NCBI RefSeq assembly: GCF_013410115.1
Contig: NZ_JACCCV010000002.1
Coordinates: 1,984,001 to 2,048,000 of the forward strand
DNA length: 64,000 bases
Direction of reading: 5' to 3'
Origin: Tunturiibacter gelidiferens
GTDB lineage: Bacteria; Acidobacteriota; Terriglobia; Terriglobales; Acidobacteriaceae
Shown here: positions 52,372 to 61,072 of the stretch, in pieces
Position numbering within the stretch: position 1 is the first letter of the stretch
How the letters are laid out: each line of letters begins with the position of its first letter
Program-made: the position numbers and the translations under genes
Notes under the pieces: model-generated
What the model was told of the DNA's origin: nothing
The model's database searches: none
What the model saw: the letters and a program-made list of their open reading frames with translations, nothing else

Positions 52372-54015
52372 TTATGGCTTGAACATGTAATAGACGCCGT
52401 CGGTGCCGGTTGCGGAGCGGAGAGCGAATCGCTTCGATGCGGGCTTGTCGTCGGAGAGGAGCTCGTAGATGTCGGAGAGAAGCGGGTAGGTTCCTGCAAA
52501 GTAGGAGTGCGCGAGGAAGTCACTTGCGACGGCGGAAGCATCGATGCTCTCGACATCCGGGAGGACGAGTACCGGGATGCCTCCCGCTCTTGGGTATTTG
52601 TGGAGCTTCGCCGAGGCCGCGAGTGCTTTGTCTTTGGAGGAGGCGTAGAGAGTGATGTGATCGGAGACCAGGCGCAGGGCCGAGGCGAGTTGACGGAAGG
52701 TCTCGGCATCGATGTCGGGCGCGGCCAGCACGAGGTGGTGCAGGAGGGGATGGGCTTGCGCGGGGCGGTCGTAGCTTAGGGACTTGAGGGCGTCGCATAC
52801 CGCGCGATTGCCCATGCTGTGGGCGATGAGGTGAATCTTGTTTGCGCCGCTGCGAGCTTCGAGAAGACGCAGGAGCCGCTCGAGATGGCTTGCGGTCCAG
52901 CCAACGTTTGCGGCGTCGCTGGCGTAGTCCTCGAAGGTGCCGTTGGAGGGCCAGCTGTAGAGGATGGGAGCTCCGATGAAGCCGAGATCGAAGGCGAACT
53001 GACCGGCACGGCGAGCTGCGGTGTCGAAGTCGACGTTGTAGCCGTGGACGAAGATGAAGGCGTCCTTGGCCGGCGAACTGTCGACTCGTTTCTTGACGCT
53101 TTCGAAGAACGCATCTTCCTCGAGAGTGGTGACCACCTGCAGGACGATATGTTTTTCGGGGTTGGGGCGGAATTCAAAACGCAGGAAGGAGGGAGACTCG
53201 AGTTCCCCGAGCTTGTGGGTGGCTGGGATGCTTACGGTGCACTCGCCGTAGCGGAGGGCTTCGTCGGAGGAACGTTTTGCGGTGAAGGTGTAGCCTAGCT
53301 TTTTGTCGTCTTTGCGTTCACGGTCGGTCGCGTAAAAGATCTGCACGGCGGTGCAGTTGTGGGGGAGTTTGACTGGGGCGGGCGGAGGTGGAGCGGCACC
53401 TCCGCGCGAGGGTGGTGAAGTGGCGCCTCCCGTCGAGCGTGTTGGGGCGGTTATGCGCGAGGGTGGTGGAGCGACGACGGGGGACGAGGGTGGTAGCGCG
53501 GTGACAACCACGCGAGGGAGAAGGCTTTCGGGGCGGGGCAGGAAGACTGCATCGCGCTGGTCGGTGGGGAGAAGTCCGGTGAAGGTGAAGTAGTCGTACT
53601 GCTGTTGTTGTTCCTGCTGCTGCTGTTGTTGCTGCTGTTGCTGTTGCTGCTGTTGTTGCTGTTGTTGTTGTTGCTGCTGTTGCTGTTGTTGCTGTTGTTG
53701 CTGACGCGGGGCATTGGCGAGGATGACGCCGGAGAGACCTTCGGCGAGTGAGCGTGGCGTCTGGAGCTCTCTGTTGCTGGTGAGGATGAGCGAGACCTGT
53801 TGCTGCGCTCTGTCGGCTCCCGATTGACTATGGCTGTTGACGGTGATGAGCCTGGAGAATAAGGCTTCTGTCATGTCATAGAACCGGGAGAGCGAGTAGC
53901 CACTCAGGAGCGACACTACGGGTTTATATTCCCAGCCGGACTCGTCTGCGACGAACGGCTTGAGAGCGACAAAGAGGAGGTTCAGGACGTACCGTTCGAA
54001 GTCTGTTTGATCCAT
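52372..54015 (-). CDS. Alpha/beta hydrolase with N-terminal region and polyglutamine tract
   Basis: The 547-residue protein starts at the ATG at 54015 (AGGAG 6 nt upstream). Residues 1-100 form a helical N-terminal region of unknown family. Residues 105-139 are a glutamine tract (30 Q, one E, 4 Q). A Pro/Ser-rich linker follows, then an alpha/beta hydrolase of the DUF900 type: IFYATDRERKDDKKLGY, DAFIFVHGYNVDF and the nucleophile elbow LIAHSMGNRAV. Later DIDAETFRQL likely carries the acid residue. DUF900-like hydrolases are found in many bacteria without a fixed substrate. The glutamine tract is encoded by mixed CAG/CAA codons, not a pure triplet run. Confidence 0.88.
   Translation of the reverse strand: MDQTDFERYVLNLLFVALKPFVADESGWEYKPVVSLLSGYSLSRFYDMTEALFSRLITVNSHSQSGADRAQQQVSLILTSNRELQTPRSLAEGLSGVILANAPRQQQQQQQQQQQQQQQQQQQQQQQQQQQQQQEQQQQYDYFTFTGLLPTDQRDAVFLPRPESLLPRVVVTALPPSSPVVAPPPSRITAPTRSTGGATSPPSRGGAAPPPPAPVKLPHNCTAVQIFYATDRERKDDKKLGYTFTAKRSSDEALRYGECTVSIPATHKLGELESPSFLRFEFRPNPEKHIVLQVVTTLEEDAFFESVKKRVDSSPAKDAFIFVHGYNVDFDTAARRAGQFAFDLGFIGAPILYSWPSNGTFEDYASDAANVGWTASHLERLLRLLEARSGANKIHLIAHSMGNRAVCDALKSLSYDRPAQAHPLLHHLVLAAPDIDAETFRQLASALRLVSDHITLYASSKDKALAASAKLHKYPRAGGIPVLVLPDVESIDASAVASDFLAHSYFAGTYPLLSDIYELLSDDKPASKRFALRSATGTDGVYYMFKP
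53599..53703 (-). repeat. Polyglutamine-encoding CAG/CAA tract
   Basis: Thirty-five codons of CAG and CAA, with one GAA, code for Q30-E-Q4 in the alpha/beta hydrolase. The two codons are intermixed, so selection on the peptide rather than simple slippage of one triplet is possible. Tracts this long are rare in bacterial proteins. Confidence 0.95.
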
Positions 54016-54111
54016 TTGCAACTCCTGCACGCGGTCTCAAAATGCGCGAAGACATTATGCGACGATCTCCGCATTGTGGGATAGTCATGGTCTTCCATTC
54101 ACGGCCTTCCA

Positions 54112-54162
54112 CAACCGCAGATCCCCTTCGGGGATGACAAACAAAAGAACAGACAACAGCAA
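54112..54162 (+). repeat. Short interspersed repeat, copy A
   Basis: A roughly 50-bp element that recurs at 61882-61930. The copies share CAACCGCAGATCCC, a small hairpin (here ATCCCC-TTC-GGGGAT) and then GGGATGACAAACAAAAGAAC. It lies 33 bp beyond the stop of the ligase/ACP/acyltransferase gene. Both copies are in spacers. It is a candidate REP-like element; this orientation is the same in both. Confidence 0.7.
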
Positions 54163-54194
54163 AAGCACCGGTCCTCTGTGGCGGAGCGACGATC

Positions 54195-56927
54195 TTATGG
54201 TTGATTTTTCGCGAGGAGCGTTTCGACTTCGGCGTGGAGACGGGCAGTGATGGCGGCTTCGGAGTCGTCTGGGGCGAAGCGAATGGGTTGGCCGGTGCGC
54301 ACCTGGAGGGCGCCGGAGCGAAACCAGCGGCGTTTGCGGGTTTTGAGTTCGCCTAAGCCTTGGATCGCCATGGGCAGAACCGCTGCGGAGGATTGTTTTA
54401 CGAGCAGACCGATTCCGGGGCGGAAGGGGGCGAGCGTGCCGTCGGGGGAGCGGGTTCCTTCGGGGAAGACGACGACGTGGAAGCCGTGGTCGAGGGCGTT
54501 GCCGGCGTGGGCGAAGCTGCGCTGGAAGTCGCGCAGGCGCGGGAGGGGGAAGACGTTGAAGAGGGCTGTGAGGAGGAGCCAGGTGGGCGGGCCGAGTGGG
54601 TTGAGCCAGCGGGGATGCTGGTTGCGGGCGTGGCGGAAGTCTTCGAGCATCTCGCCGGACATGGCTACGGCGGTGCGGAGGCGGATGGGGCGTGGGAGGG
54701 CGTAGAGGAGGAGCGGCAGGTCGTAGGCGGTGACGTGGTTGGCGATGATCAGGAGTGGTTCTGCTGGTTGCGGAGCGGGTGATTGCGGAGCTTTTGCTGG
54801 ATGCGGGGTAGTTGGAGGGACGAGGGGTGCGGCTAGAAACCAGACCAAGGGTTGGGCTACGAACTCTACGAATGCGGAGCGAATCCAGCGGATAGGGAGC
54901 GACCAGGGCCAGTGTGGATAGAGGTAGTGCGTGGCGGCTGGAGAGGTTCTGGGTTCGGGTGGTGGAGTGGCTTCGGATCTCCGGGGAGGCGTGGTTGCGG
55001 TGGAGATTTCGGTGGATGGTGTGTCGTTCGACGGCAGTGGCTGGATTGGCTCGAGTGACTCGTTGCCGGAGTGAATGAGGAGCTGGCGTAGTTGGTTTAG
55101 CGTCTCGGCGTGGTCGAATTGGTCTTGCGGGAGCGGGGTGCCGAGACGTTGCTCGAGGGCGTCCTGGAGTTGGACGCGGCCGAGGCTGTCGAGGCGAAGG
55201 TCTTCGGCGAGGCGGAGGTCTTGATCTTTGGCTTCGGGACTTTGGGCTTCGGGATTTTGGGGTAGCTCGGCGGGGAGGCCTTCGCCGGTGATCTGGGTGA
55301 TGAGGGTGAGGAGCCAGTCGGTGGATGGGAGTGCGGATGGCGATGTGGCTGCGCTTCCGTTGTTGGCTTCCCTGCTGGTCAGCCAGGTGGCGACGGCGGC
55401 GCGTTTGATTTTGCCGGTGGAGGTGCGGGGAACGTCGGGTTCGGGCCAGATGGCCCAGCGGCGGATGCGCTGGAACTCGGCGAGGCGGGTGTTGGCGCGT
55501 TGGAGGATGGCGGGGGCGTGGTCGGGGGTAGTGCGCAGGGCGAGGACGGCGCAGGGTTCGGGGCCGGTGGGGGCTTCGATGGGGACTACGGCGCAGGCGG
55601 CTACTTCGGACTCGGACTCGAAGGCGGCTTCGAGGTCTTCGGGGTGGAGGTTGACGCCGGTGGCGGTGACGATGGTTTCGCTTTTGCGGCCGAGGAAGCG
55701 GAGTTCGCCGGTAGGCTGGGCTTCGGCGAGGTCGCCGGTGGCGAGCCACTCGTCGGTGCGTTGCTGGAGGGCGCCTGCGGACCAGGTGGCGGGGGAGATC
55801 ATGGGGCCGCGGACGAGGACCTCGCCGTCGGGTTGGATCTTGACGTCGCGGCCGGGGAGGGGCTTGCCCATGGTGCCGCGGGCTACCTTGAAGGGATGGT
55901 TGAGGGTGATGAGGGCGGAGGTTTCGGTCATGCCATAGCCCTGGACGAGGACGAAGCCGAGGGCGTTCCAGAACTGCTCGATGGGTGCGGGGAGGGCGCC
56001 TCCGCCGGTGACGAAGGCCCAGAACTTGAAGCCGAAGAGGGAGTGGATGTCGCGGAAGCGCCACCAGCGCTTTTGTGCGGAGATGCCTTGGGCGGCTGCG
56101 AGGCGTGCGGTGAGGTTTGGGTGTTCGGTTTCGAGGTGGGTCTTGAGGAGGGCCAGGACGCGGGGAACTCCGGCGAGGACGGAGATGCGTTCGCGGCGGA
56201 TGGTTTCGATGAGGCGCGGGGCGGTGAGGCGGGATTCGAAGTGGACCTCGGCGGCGAAGATGGAGGGGACCCAGAGGCCCATCATCTGGCCGAAGACGTG
56301 GCTGAGGGGGAGGGTGTGGAGGAAGCGGAGAGGGTGGACGATGCGCTCGTAGCGCATGTAGGGTTGGGCGGCGTTGCGGATGGGCTCGAAACTGGCGAGG
56401 ATGTTGCCGTGGGTGTGGACGATGCCTTTGGGCTCGCCGGTGGTGCCGGAGGTGAAGAGGATCTGGAGGGGTGTGTCGTGGGAGAGGGTGGGGATGGCTT
56501 GATCTGCCGTTACTGTGGGGGGGAGGGTGGTGGGCCAGTCTTCGAAGGAGAGACGTGGCCAGTCGTTGGGGAGGGTTTGGAGGAGGGTGGCGTCGCCGAC
56601 GATGAGGGAGGGGCGGACGTCGGAGGCTACTCTGGCGGCGAAGTCGGGGGTGCCGTAGGCGTCGAGGGGCACGGCGATGACGCCGCGAAGGATGCAGCCG
56701 TAGAAGGCGGCGACCCATTCGGCGCTGTTCTGCGCCCAGAGGATGAGGCGGTCGCCGACCTGGAGGTTGCGCGCGGCCAGAAGTGCGGCGAAGCGTTCGG
56801 CCAAGGTGGCGATTTCCTGGTAGCTGGTGGCTTTGCGGCGGTTGCCGGTGTACTGGACGATGGCTGTCTGGTGGCCGAAGCGACGGAAGTCATCAAGGAG
56901 TACGGCCAGGTGGGGGCGGGTGGGCAT
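54195..56927 (-). CDS. Acyl-AMP ligase - ACP - acyltransferase fusion (Aas-like)
   Basis: Three-domain protein of 910 residues. Domain 1 (about 1-510) is an AMP-forming acyl ligase: ILFTSGTTGEPKGIVHTHGN, QGYGMTETSALITL and the catalytic Lys region RTSTGKIKRA. Domain 2 (about 535-615) is a carrier protein with the pantetheine Ser in LRLDSLGRVQLQ near residue 580. Domain 3 (about 650-900) is a PlsC-type 1-acylglycerol-phosphate acyltransferase with HX4D (NHVTAYD, near 729) and FPEGTRS near 826. A Pro/Ser-rich linker precedes domain 3. The order resembles E. coli Aas (acyltransferase plus acyl-ACP synthetase) but with the domains reversed and an own ACP, so it could recycle or attach fatty acids to lysophospholipid without free ACP. 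Confidence 0.92.
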   Translation of the reverse strand: MPTRPHLAVLLDDFRRFGHQTAIVQYTGNRRKATSYQEIATLAERFAALLAARNLQVGDRLILWAQNSAEWVAAFYGCILRGVIAVPLDAYGTPDFAARVASDVRPSLIVGDATLLQTLPNDWPRLSFEDWPTTLPPTVTADQAIPTLSHDTPLQILFTSGTTGEPKGIVHTHGNILASFEPIRNAAQPYMRYERIVHPLRFLHTLPLSHVFGQMMGLWVPSIFAAEVHFESRLTAPRLIETIRRERISVLAGVPRVLALLKTHLETEHPNLTARLAAAQGISAQKRWWRFRDIHSLFGFKFWAFVTGGGALPAPIEQFWNALGFVLVQGYGMTETSALITLNHPFKVARGTMGKPLPGRDVKIQPDGEVLVRGPMISPATWSAGALQQRTDEWLATGDLAEAQPTGELRFLGRKSETIVTATGVNLHPEDLEAAFESESEVAACAVVPIEAPTGPEPCAVLALRTTPDHAPAILQRANTRLAEFQRIRRWAIWPEPDVPRTSTGKIKRAAVATWLTSREANNGSAATSPSALPSTDWLLTLITQITGEGLPAELPQNPEAQSPEAKDQDLRLAEDLRLDSLGRVQLQDALEQRLGTPLPQDQFDHAETLNQLRQLLIHSGNESLEPIQPLPSNDTPSTEISTATTPPRRSEATPPPEPRTSPAATHYLYPHWPWSLPIRWIRSAFVEFVAQPLVWFLAAPLVPPTTPHPAKAPQSPAPQPAEPLLIIANHVTAYDLPLLLYALPRPIRLRTAVAMSGEMLEDFRHARNQHPRWLNPLGPPTWLLLTALFNVFPLPRLRDFQRSFAHAGNALDHGFHVVVFPEGTRSPDGTLAPFRPGIGLLVKQSSAAVLPMAIQGLGELKTRKRRWFRSGALQVRTGQPIRFAPDDSEAAITARLHAEVETLLAKNQP

Positions 56928-56986
56928 AGGCAGTCAGCTAGACCAAGATAACCTATGCGGCAAGTGCGCCCTGCGCGGGCGGCGGC

Positions 56987-57096
56987 CACTTCGTGGCGGG
57001 TGTACCCCTTCGGTTGGCGCTCCCGTTGGTCGCGAGGAGGATCTTGTGCCGACCATCGGAAGGCCAGGGGCGAAGCCGGTATACACGTCACGAGTG
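56987..57096. repeat. Palindromic interspersed repeat, copy 2
   Basis: Degenerate copy of the element at 2-141. The left end is CACTTCGTGGCGGGTGTACC (56987-57006) and the right end (57078-57096) is GGTATACACGTCACGAGTG. The core also shares CTCCCGTTGGTCG, GGATCTT and CCGACCA in the same order but the 15-bp hairpin has decayed. The left flank (about 56955-56986) resembles the reverse complement of copy 1's right flank. It lies in the spacer between two minus-strand genes. Confidence 0.7.
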
Positions 57097-57098
57097 AC

Positions 57099-57680
57099 TT
57101 AGCGGCCCGGAGGGGCGGGGACCATGACGGCGCCGGGGTCGACCTTGGGGATGCCAAAGTGTCCGCTGAGGTGGACGAGGTCGAGGGGGCGGAGTTCGCA
57201 GGCGATCTGGATGACGCTCATGTCGCGAGCAGAGCGGTTGAGTACGGTGACGCCGGTGATGTCGGGGCCGGCGAAGTGGAGCCAGAGATCGGTGACAGTG
57301 TTGCGGGGCTGAGCGGTGTTGGCGGAGTTCTGGTTGGCGTTGACGAGATGCTTCCAACCGGCGGCGTTGTAGGAGGCGATAATGGCGTCCATGGCCTCAG
57401 GGGTGTAGAAGGCCGGGCGGGGGTAGCGGTAGTTGTCGACCGAGATGCCGGTGAGCGCGGCGGGGGCGCGGTTGGCGTCGAGGCCGTTGGACTCGAGAAG
57501 ATTCTGGGCGATCTGGATCATGCTGCGATCGAAGCTGAAGGAGGTGTGGGTCGCGGGCTGATCCGCGAGGTTCATGAGTGCACCCTGCAGGTCGAGGGGT
57601 GGAGGCGGCGGACCGGCGGGTGGTTGCGCGATGGCAGCGGTAGAGAGGGCGAGGGCTAGGAGGATGGGATGCAGTTTCAT
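57099..57680 (-). CDS. Small secreted protein of unknown function
   Basis: The product has 193 residues. The signal peptide MKLHPILLALALSTAAIA is followed by a Pro-rich stretch (QPPAGPPPPPLDLQGA). The soluble remainder has a central TPEAMDAIIASYNAAGWKHL and ends GHFGIPKVDPGAVMVPAPPG. The layout recalls small DUF4252-like periplasmic proteins, but I cannot assign it with confidence. A palindromic repeat lies directly downstream. Confidence 0.7.
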   Translation of the reverse strand: MKLHPILLALALSTAAIAQPPAGPPPPPLDLQGALMNLADQPATHTSFSFDRSMIQIAQNLLESNGLDANRAPAALTGISVDNYRYPRPAFYTPEAMDAIIASYNAAGWKHLVNANQNSANTAQPRNTVTDLWLHFAGPDITGVTVLNRSARDMSVIQIACELRPLDLVHLSGHFGIPKVDPGAVMVPAPPGR

Positions 57681-57790
57681 GGCGAAGAACCCCTGGCTGG
57701 ATTAGACACCGTTTCCAGGCCCGAGTTTCCCTGATCAGAAGTATTATTCGGCGATCGTGGATACGCAAGCGGGAACCAGGGGCGGGTTCG

Positions 57791-58825
57791 CTATTCGTCC
57801 TGCAGGGTGTAGATCCAGAGTTCGGCACCGTGGTCGGCGCGGGCGGGAACGGCTAAGTAGAGGCGGGCGAAGCCTTTTCTGCCTTTGCCTAAATACCCGC
57901 CGGTGCGTGCGCCGAGGGCGGTGGGCAGCTTGGCGAGGAGGCTGTAGTGATCGGGATCGACCTGCTGGAAGACGCTGAGGGAGCCTTCTCCGCCGGGGAC
58001 ATAGATGCGCTTGCGGGTGGAGTCGAAGTAAAGATCGTCGGAATCGCGAGCGGCGGGTAGGGCGGCGACCATGCGGCCGGTGGCGGTATCGAAGACGACC
58101 AGGCGGGCGGGGGTGCGGGTGGCGACGAATAGCCTGTGGCCGGATTCGTCGAGCGCCATGGGAAAGTTGCTCTCGAACTTCAACGGCCAGCGTGAGATGG
58201 CGTGGGTGCGGCGATTGATGACGGCGATCTGCTTGAGATCGGGGAGGTTGACATAGATCTCGGGGCTGGAGGAGGCGAGCTGAAAGGACTCTGGGTGCGC
58301 GCCGAGTTTGAACTCTTCGGGGAGGCGTTGATTAGAGGCTGCATCGACCATGGCAATGGCACCGGTCTTTTCATCGCCGTAGCCGACGTAGACGCGTTTG
58401 TCGGCGGGGTCGTAGCGGAGGTTGTCGACGTCATCGCCGAAGTCGAGAGTGGCGAGAAGCGCGAAGGTCGAGCCATCGTAGATGTAGAGCTTGCCCTGGT
58501 CGCTTCCCACGAAGAGCTTGTTGGTCTCGGGCGAGTAGACCACGCCTTGCGGATGGGGGATGCCAGAGATGGTATGAGTGACGGCCTGGCCGCTGAGGTT
58601 GACGATCTCTTCGGTGTTGTTGCCGAGGGCGGAGACGAAGAGCCGGTTGTGCAGAGGATCGATCGCAAAGTGGTCGATGCGGCCTGAAACGTTCGGCAGA
58701 GGAATGGCTCCAGTGAGGATCAGCGGAGGAGCGACGAGCGAGGCGGAGTTCTGTTGAGCACGGAGATAGAGGGGCAAGGCCGTGATCAGTGCGAGGAACA
58801 GAGCAGAACGGTATGGATTTCTCAT
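57791..58825 (-). CDS. Exported beta-propeller (YncE-like) protein
   Basis: Predicted exported protein of 344 residues. A signal peptide ends near LYLRAQ. Repeating blades of about 40 residues show YxPxxxxxYVxxxxxxxxxVxDxxT-like patterns (DPLHNRLFVSAL, YSPETNKLFVGSD, DPADKRVYVGYGD, DESGHRLFVATRT, DSTRKRIYVPGGE). This is a seven-bladed propeller of the YncE/lactonase-like family. Such proteins bind ligands or partners rather than showing a fixed activity. It is followed on the same strand, 36 bp upstream, by a VWA protein. Confidence 0.85.
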   Translation of the reverse strand: MRNPYRSALFLALITALPLYLRAQQNSASLVAPPLILTGAIPLPNVSGRIDHFAIDPLHNRLFVSALGNNTEEIVNLSGQAVTHTISGIPHPQGVVYSPETNKLFVGSDQGKLYIYDGSTFALLATLDFGDDVDNLRYDPADKRVYVGYGDEKTGAIAMVDAASNQRLPEEFKLGAHPESFQLASSSPEIYVNLPDLKQIAVINRRTHAISRWPLKFESNFPMALDESGHRLFVATRTPARLVVFDTATGRMVAALPAARDSDDLYFDSTRKRIYVPGGEGSLSVFQQVDPDHYSLLAKLPTALGARTGGYLGKGRKGFARLYLAVPARADHGAELWIYTLQDE

Positions 58826-58860
58826 TTGCTTTTTTCCATTTTCTCCGTCGCAAAGTTGGC

Positions 58861-59928
58861 CTATTGGGGTGGGCGGGGGGAGAAGTAGCCTTTTTGGGCA
58901 CGGACCTTAAAGCGGGGGTCGTTGGCCTGGAGGTAGATGGTGCGGAAGGAGCCGTCCATGCGGAGGTCGGCGGGGCGGTAGACGAGGTGGTACTGGCTGC
59001 GGAGCTCTTCTTCGATGTTGCGGAAGCCGATGGCCACGTCTTCGAGCTTGACGGGGTAGAAGGCCTGGCCGCCGGTGGCGTCGGAGATGGCTTTGAGGAC
59101 GTCGTCGCCTTTGTCTTTGCTGGGGCTGATGTTGGTGGAGATGGTGTAGACGATGGTGTCGGCACGCTGACACATCTTGATGGCGTCGGACTCCTGGACG
59201 CGGGAGTAGTTGTCGTCGCCGTCGGAGACGAGGATGAGGGCGCGGCGGACGGCACCCGTCTCCTGGAGGGGGAGCATCTGGTCTTTGCAGGTCTTATAGA
59301 GGGCGTCGAAGAGGGCGGTGCCGCCGCCGGGACGGAGCTTGCGGATGCCTTGATTCAAGAGATCGACGTTGTTGGTGAAGTCCTGGGCTACGTCAGTTTC
59401 GATGTCGAAGCCCTCGACGAAGGCGCGGTCGTTGAGGTGGAGGATCTGGAGGAGGAACTCGATGGCGGAGTCCTGTTCGAACTGGAAGCGCTGACGGATG
59501 GAGCTGGAGGTGTCGAGCATGATGCCGACGCGCAGGGGGAGATTGGTCTGCTGGGTGAAGCGGAGGACGGCGGTGGGAGGGCGGCCGTCGTCGAGGAGGC
59601 CGAAGTTTTCGCGCTTGAGGCCGGTGATGAATTTACCGTGCTTGTCGATGACGGTGAAGATGAGGTTGACTTCGTTGACCTGGACTTGAAGGGTGGTTAC
59701 GGGCTCGTCGATCTGCGGGCTGGCCTGGCCGGACTGGGCAGGAGCTTGCGACGGCGTTGCGGCCGGCTGTTGGGAGGCGGTGGGAGCCGGAGTAGCGGGC
59801 GGTTGAGCAGATGGTGCGGGGTTTGTCGCCGGGCTGGGTCCTGAGTCGGTTTGAGCGTTCAGAGGCGTGGCGGCGAGGATGAGAGAGAGCAGAAAAACGG
59901 GGAGTTTGAGGCTAGAGACTTGGTTCAT
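58861..59928 (-). CDS. Secreted VWA-domain protein, second copy
   Basis: Product of 355 residues from the ATG at 59928, chosen because it gives a signal peptide (MNQVSSLKLPVFLLSLILAA). After a Pro/Ala/Gln-rich linker a beta domain (VNEVNLIFTVIDKHGKFITG) precedes the von Willebrand-A domain. The MIDAS is intact here (GIMLDTSSSIRQRF, DxSxS) unlike the copy at 23857. LILVSDGDDNYSR follows. It is the VWA type common in Acidobacteriota; role unknown. Confidence 0.88.
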   Translation of the reverse strand: MNQVSSLKLPVFLLSLILAATPLNAQTDSGPSPATNPAPSAQPPATPAPTASQQPAATPSQAPAQSGQASPQIDEPVTTLQVQVNEVNLIFTVIDKHGKFITGLKRENFGLLDDGRPPTAVLRFTQQTNLPLRVGIMLDTSSSIRQRFQFEQDSAIEFLLQILHLNDRAFVEGFDIETDVAQDFTNNVDLLNQGIRKLRPGGGTALFDALYKTCKDQMLPLQETGAVRRALILVSDGDDNYSRVQESDAIKMCQRADTIVYTISTNISPSKDKGDDVLKAISDATGGQAFYPVKLEDVAIGFRNIEEELRSQYHLVYRPADLRMDGSFRTIYLQANDPRFKVRAQKGYFSPRPPQ

Positions 59929-59956
59929 TCGGTTGGGCGCGGTCACTCGGATGATT

Positions 59957-61072
59957 CTACTCAATTGTGGACGAATTCGCGCGAATTGCTTGCAAAAACG
60001 ACTCAAGTTCGACAGGGAGCGGGGATGCGAGATCCATCGGTTTGCCGGTCTGCGGATGGGTGAACGAGAGATGGGCAGCGTGGAGGAAGTTGCGCTCGAG
60101 ATTAAGAGCGGGGTCGAGGCCGGGGATGGCGTGGGGAGCTCCGTAGAGCGTGTCGCCGACGACGGGATGGCCGAGGGACTGGGCATGGACGCGGATCTGG
60201 TGAGTGCGGCCGGTTTCGATGCGGACCTCGACCATGGTGAAGGGGCCATAGGCAGTGGTTAGACGTTCGAGGACGTGGAAGTGGGAGACGGCGGTGCGGC
60301 CGTCGGCGCGGCGTGTGGTCATGCGGGTGCGGCGGATGAGGTCGCGGGCGATGGGTAGGCTGACGGTGGTGTCGTCTTTTTTTACGTGCCCGTGGAGGAG
60401 AGCTACGTAGGTTTTGGTGACCTGGCGGCGGGAGAACATGTCGCCGAGCTTGCGGTGGGTGCTATCGTCTTTGGCGACGAGGATGAGGCCGCTGGTGAGC
60501 TTGTCGAGGCGATGAACGATGCCGGGGCGGAGGTCGCCGCCGACGTCGGAGAGCTTGGCGAAGTGGAAGAGGAGCGCGTTGACGAGGGTGCCGCGGTTGC
60601 GCGCGTCTTCGGTCGCGCCGGAGCCGGCGTGGACCATCATGCCGGCGGGTTTGTTGATGACGGCGAGGTACTTGTCTTCGTGGAGGATGTCGAGGGGGAT
60701 GTCTTCGGGGATGGCGTGGAGGGGCGCGGGTTGGGGGGAGCCTTCGATCTCGATGGACTCGCCGCCGTGGAGCTTTTGTTTGGGCTTGGCGGGGTTGCCG
60801 TCGACGCGGACCTGGCCGGCTTCGATGAGGAGCTGGACGCGTGCGCGGGAGATGTCGGGGAGGGCCTGGGCGAGGTAGAGATCGAGGCGCAGGTTGGCTG
60901 CGGCAGGGTCGGCGGTGAAGGTGCGGACTGCGTCGGAGTCTTCTTCGACTTCGTCGAACTCGACGACGGGGACTGAGGGAGGGATGGTCTCTTCTACGCC
61001 TCGGGTGGCGCGGTACTCGGGTTTTACGGTGCGGCGACGCTGGCCCTTGGGGAGCATGTTCTTAGACGGCAT
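59957..61072 (-). CDS. RluA-family pseudouridine synthase
   Basis: rRNA-modifying enzyme of 371 residues. An N-terminal S4 RNA-binding domain (LRLDLYLAQALPDISRARVQ) is followed by the catalytic domain with HRLDKLTSGLIL near residue 184, containing the catalytic Asp. IRVHAQSLGHPVVGDTLYG is also conserved. RluD (23S helix 69) is the likely orthologue, but RluA-family specificity cannot be fixed here. The ATG overlaps the end of the lgt-like gene by 11 bp. Confidence 0.93.
   Translation of the reverse strand: MPSKNMLPKGQRRRTVKPEYRATRGVEETIPPSVPVVEFDEVEEDSDAVRTFTADPAAANLRLDLYLAQALPDISRARVQLLIEAGQVRVDGNPAKPKQKLHGGESIEIEGSPQPAPLHAIPEDIPLDILHEDKYLAVINKPAGMMVHAGSGATEDARNRGTLVNALLFHFAKLSDVGGDLRPGIVHRLDKLTSGLILVAKDDSTHRKLGDMFSRRQVTKTYVALLHGHVKKDDTTVSLPIARDLIRRTRMTTRRADGRTAVSHFHVLERLTTAYGPFTMVEVRIETGRTHQIRVHAQSLGHPVVGDTLYGAPHAIPGLDPALNLERNFLHAAHLSFTHPQTGKPMDLASPLPVELESFLQAIRANSSTIE

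Noticed and set aside
53595..53710. CRISPR-like or tandem DNA repeat reading of the CAG/CAA tract
   Set aside because: The tract is in frame in a real gene and lacks spacers. It is explained by the polyglutamine.
54085..56718. 877-residue Pro/Arg-rich frame on the minus strand
   Set aside because: It overlaps the ligase/ACP/acyltransferase gene in another frame and its composition is that of a GC-rich shadow.
55500..56951. 483-residue Gly/Glu-rich plus-strand frame
   Set aside because: Antisense shadow of the same gene with extreme Gly/Glu/Asp bias and no domain.
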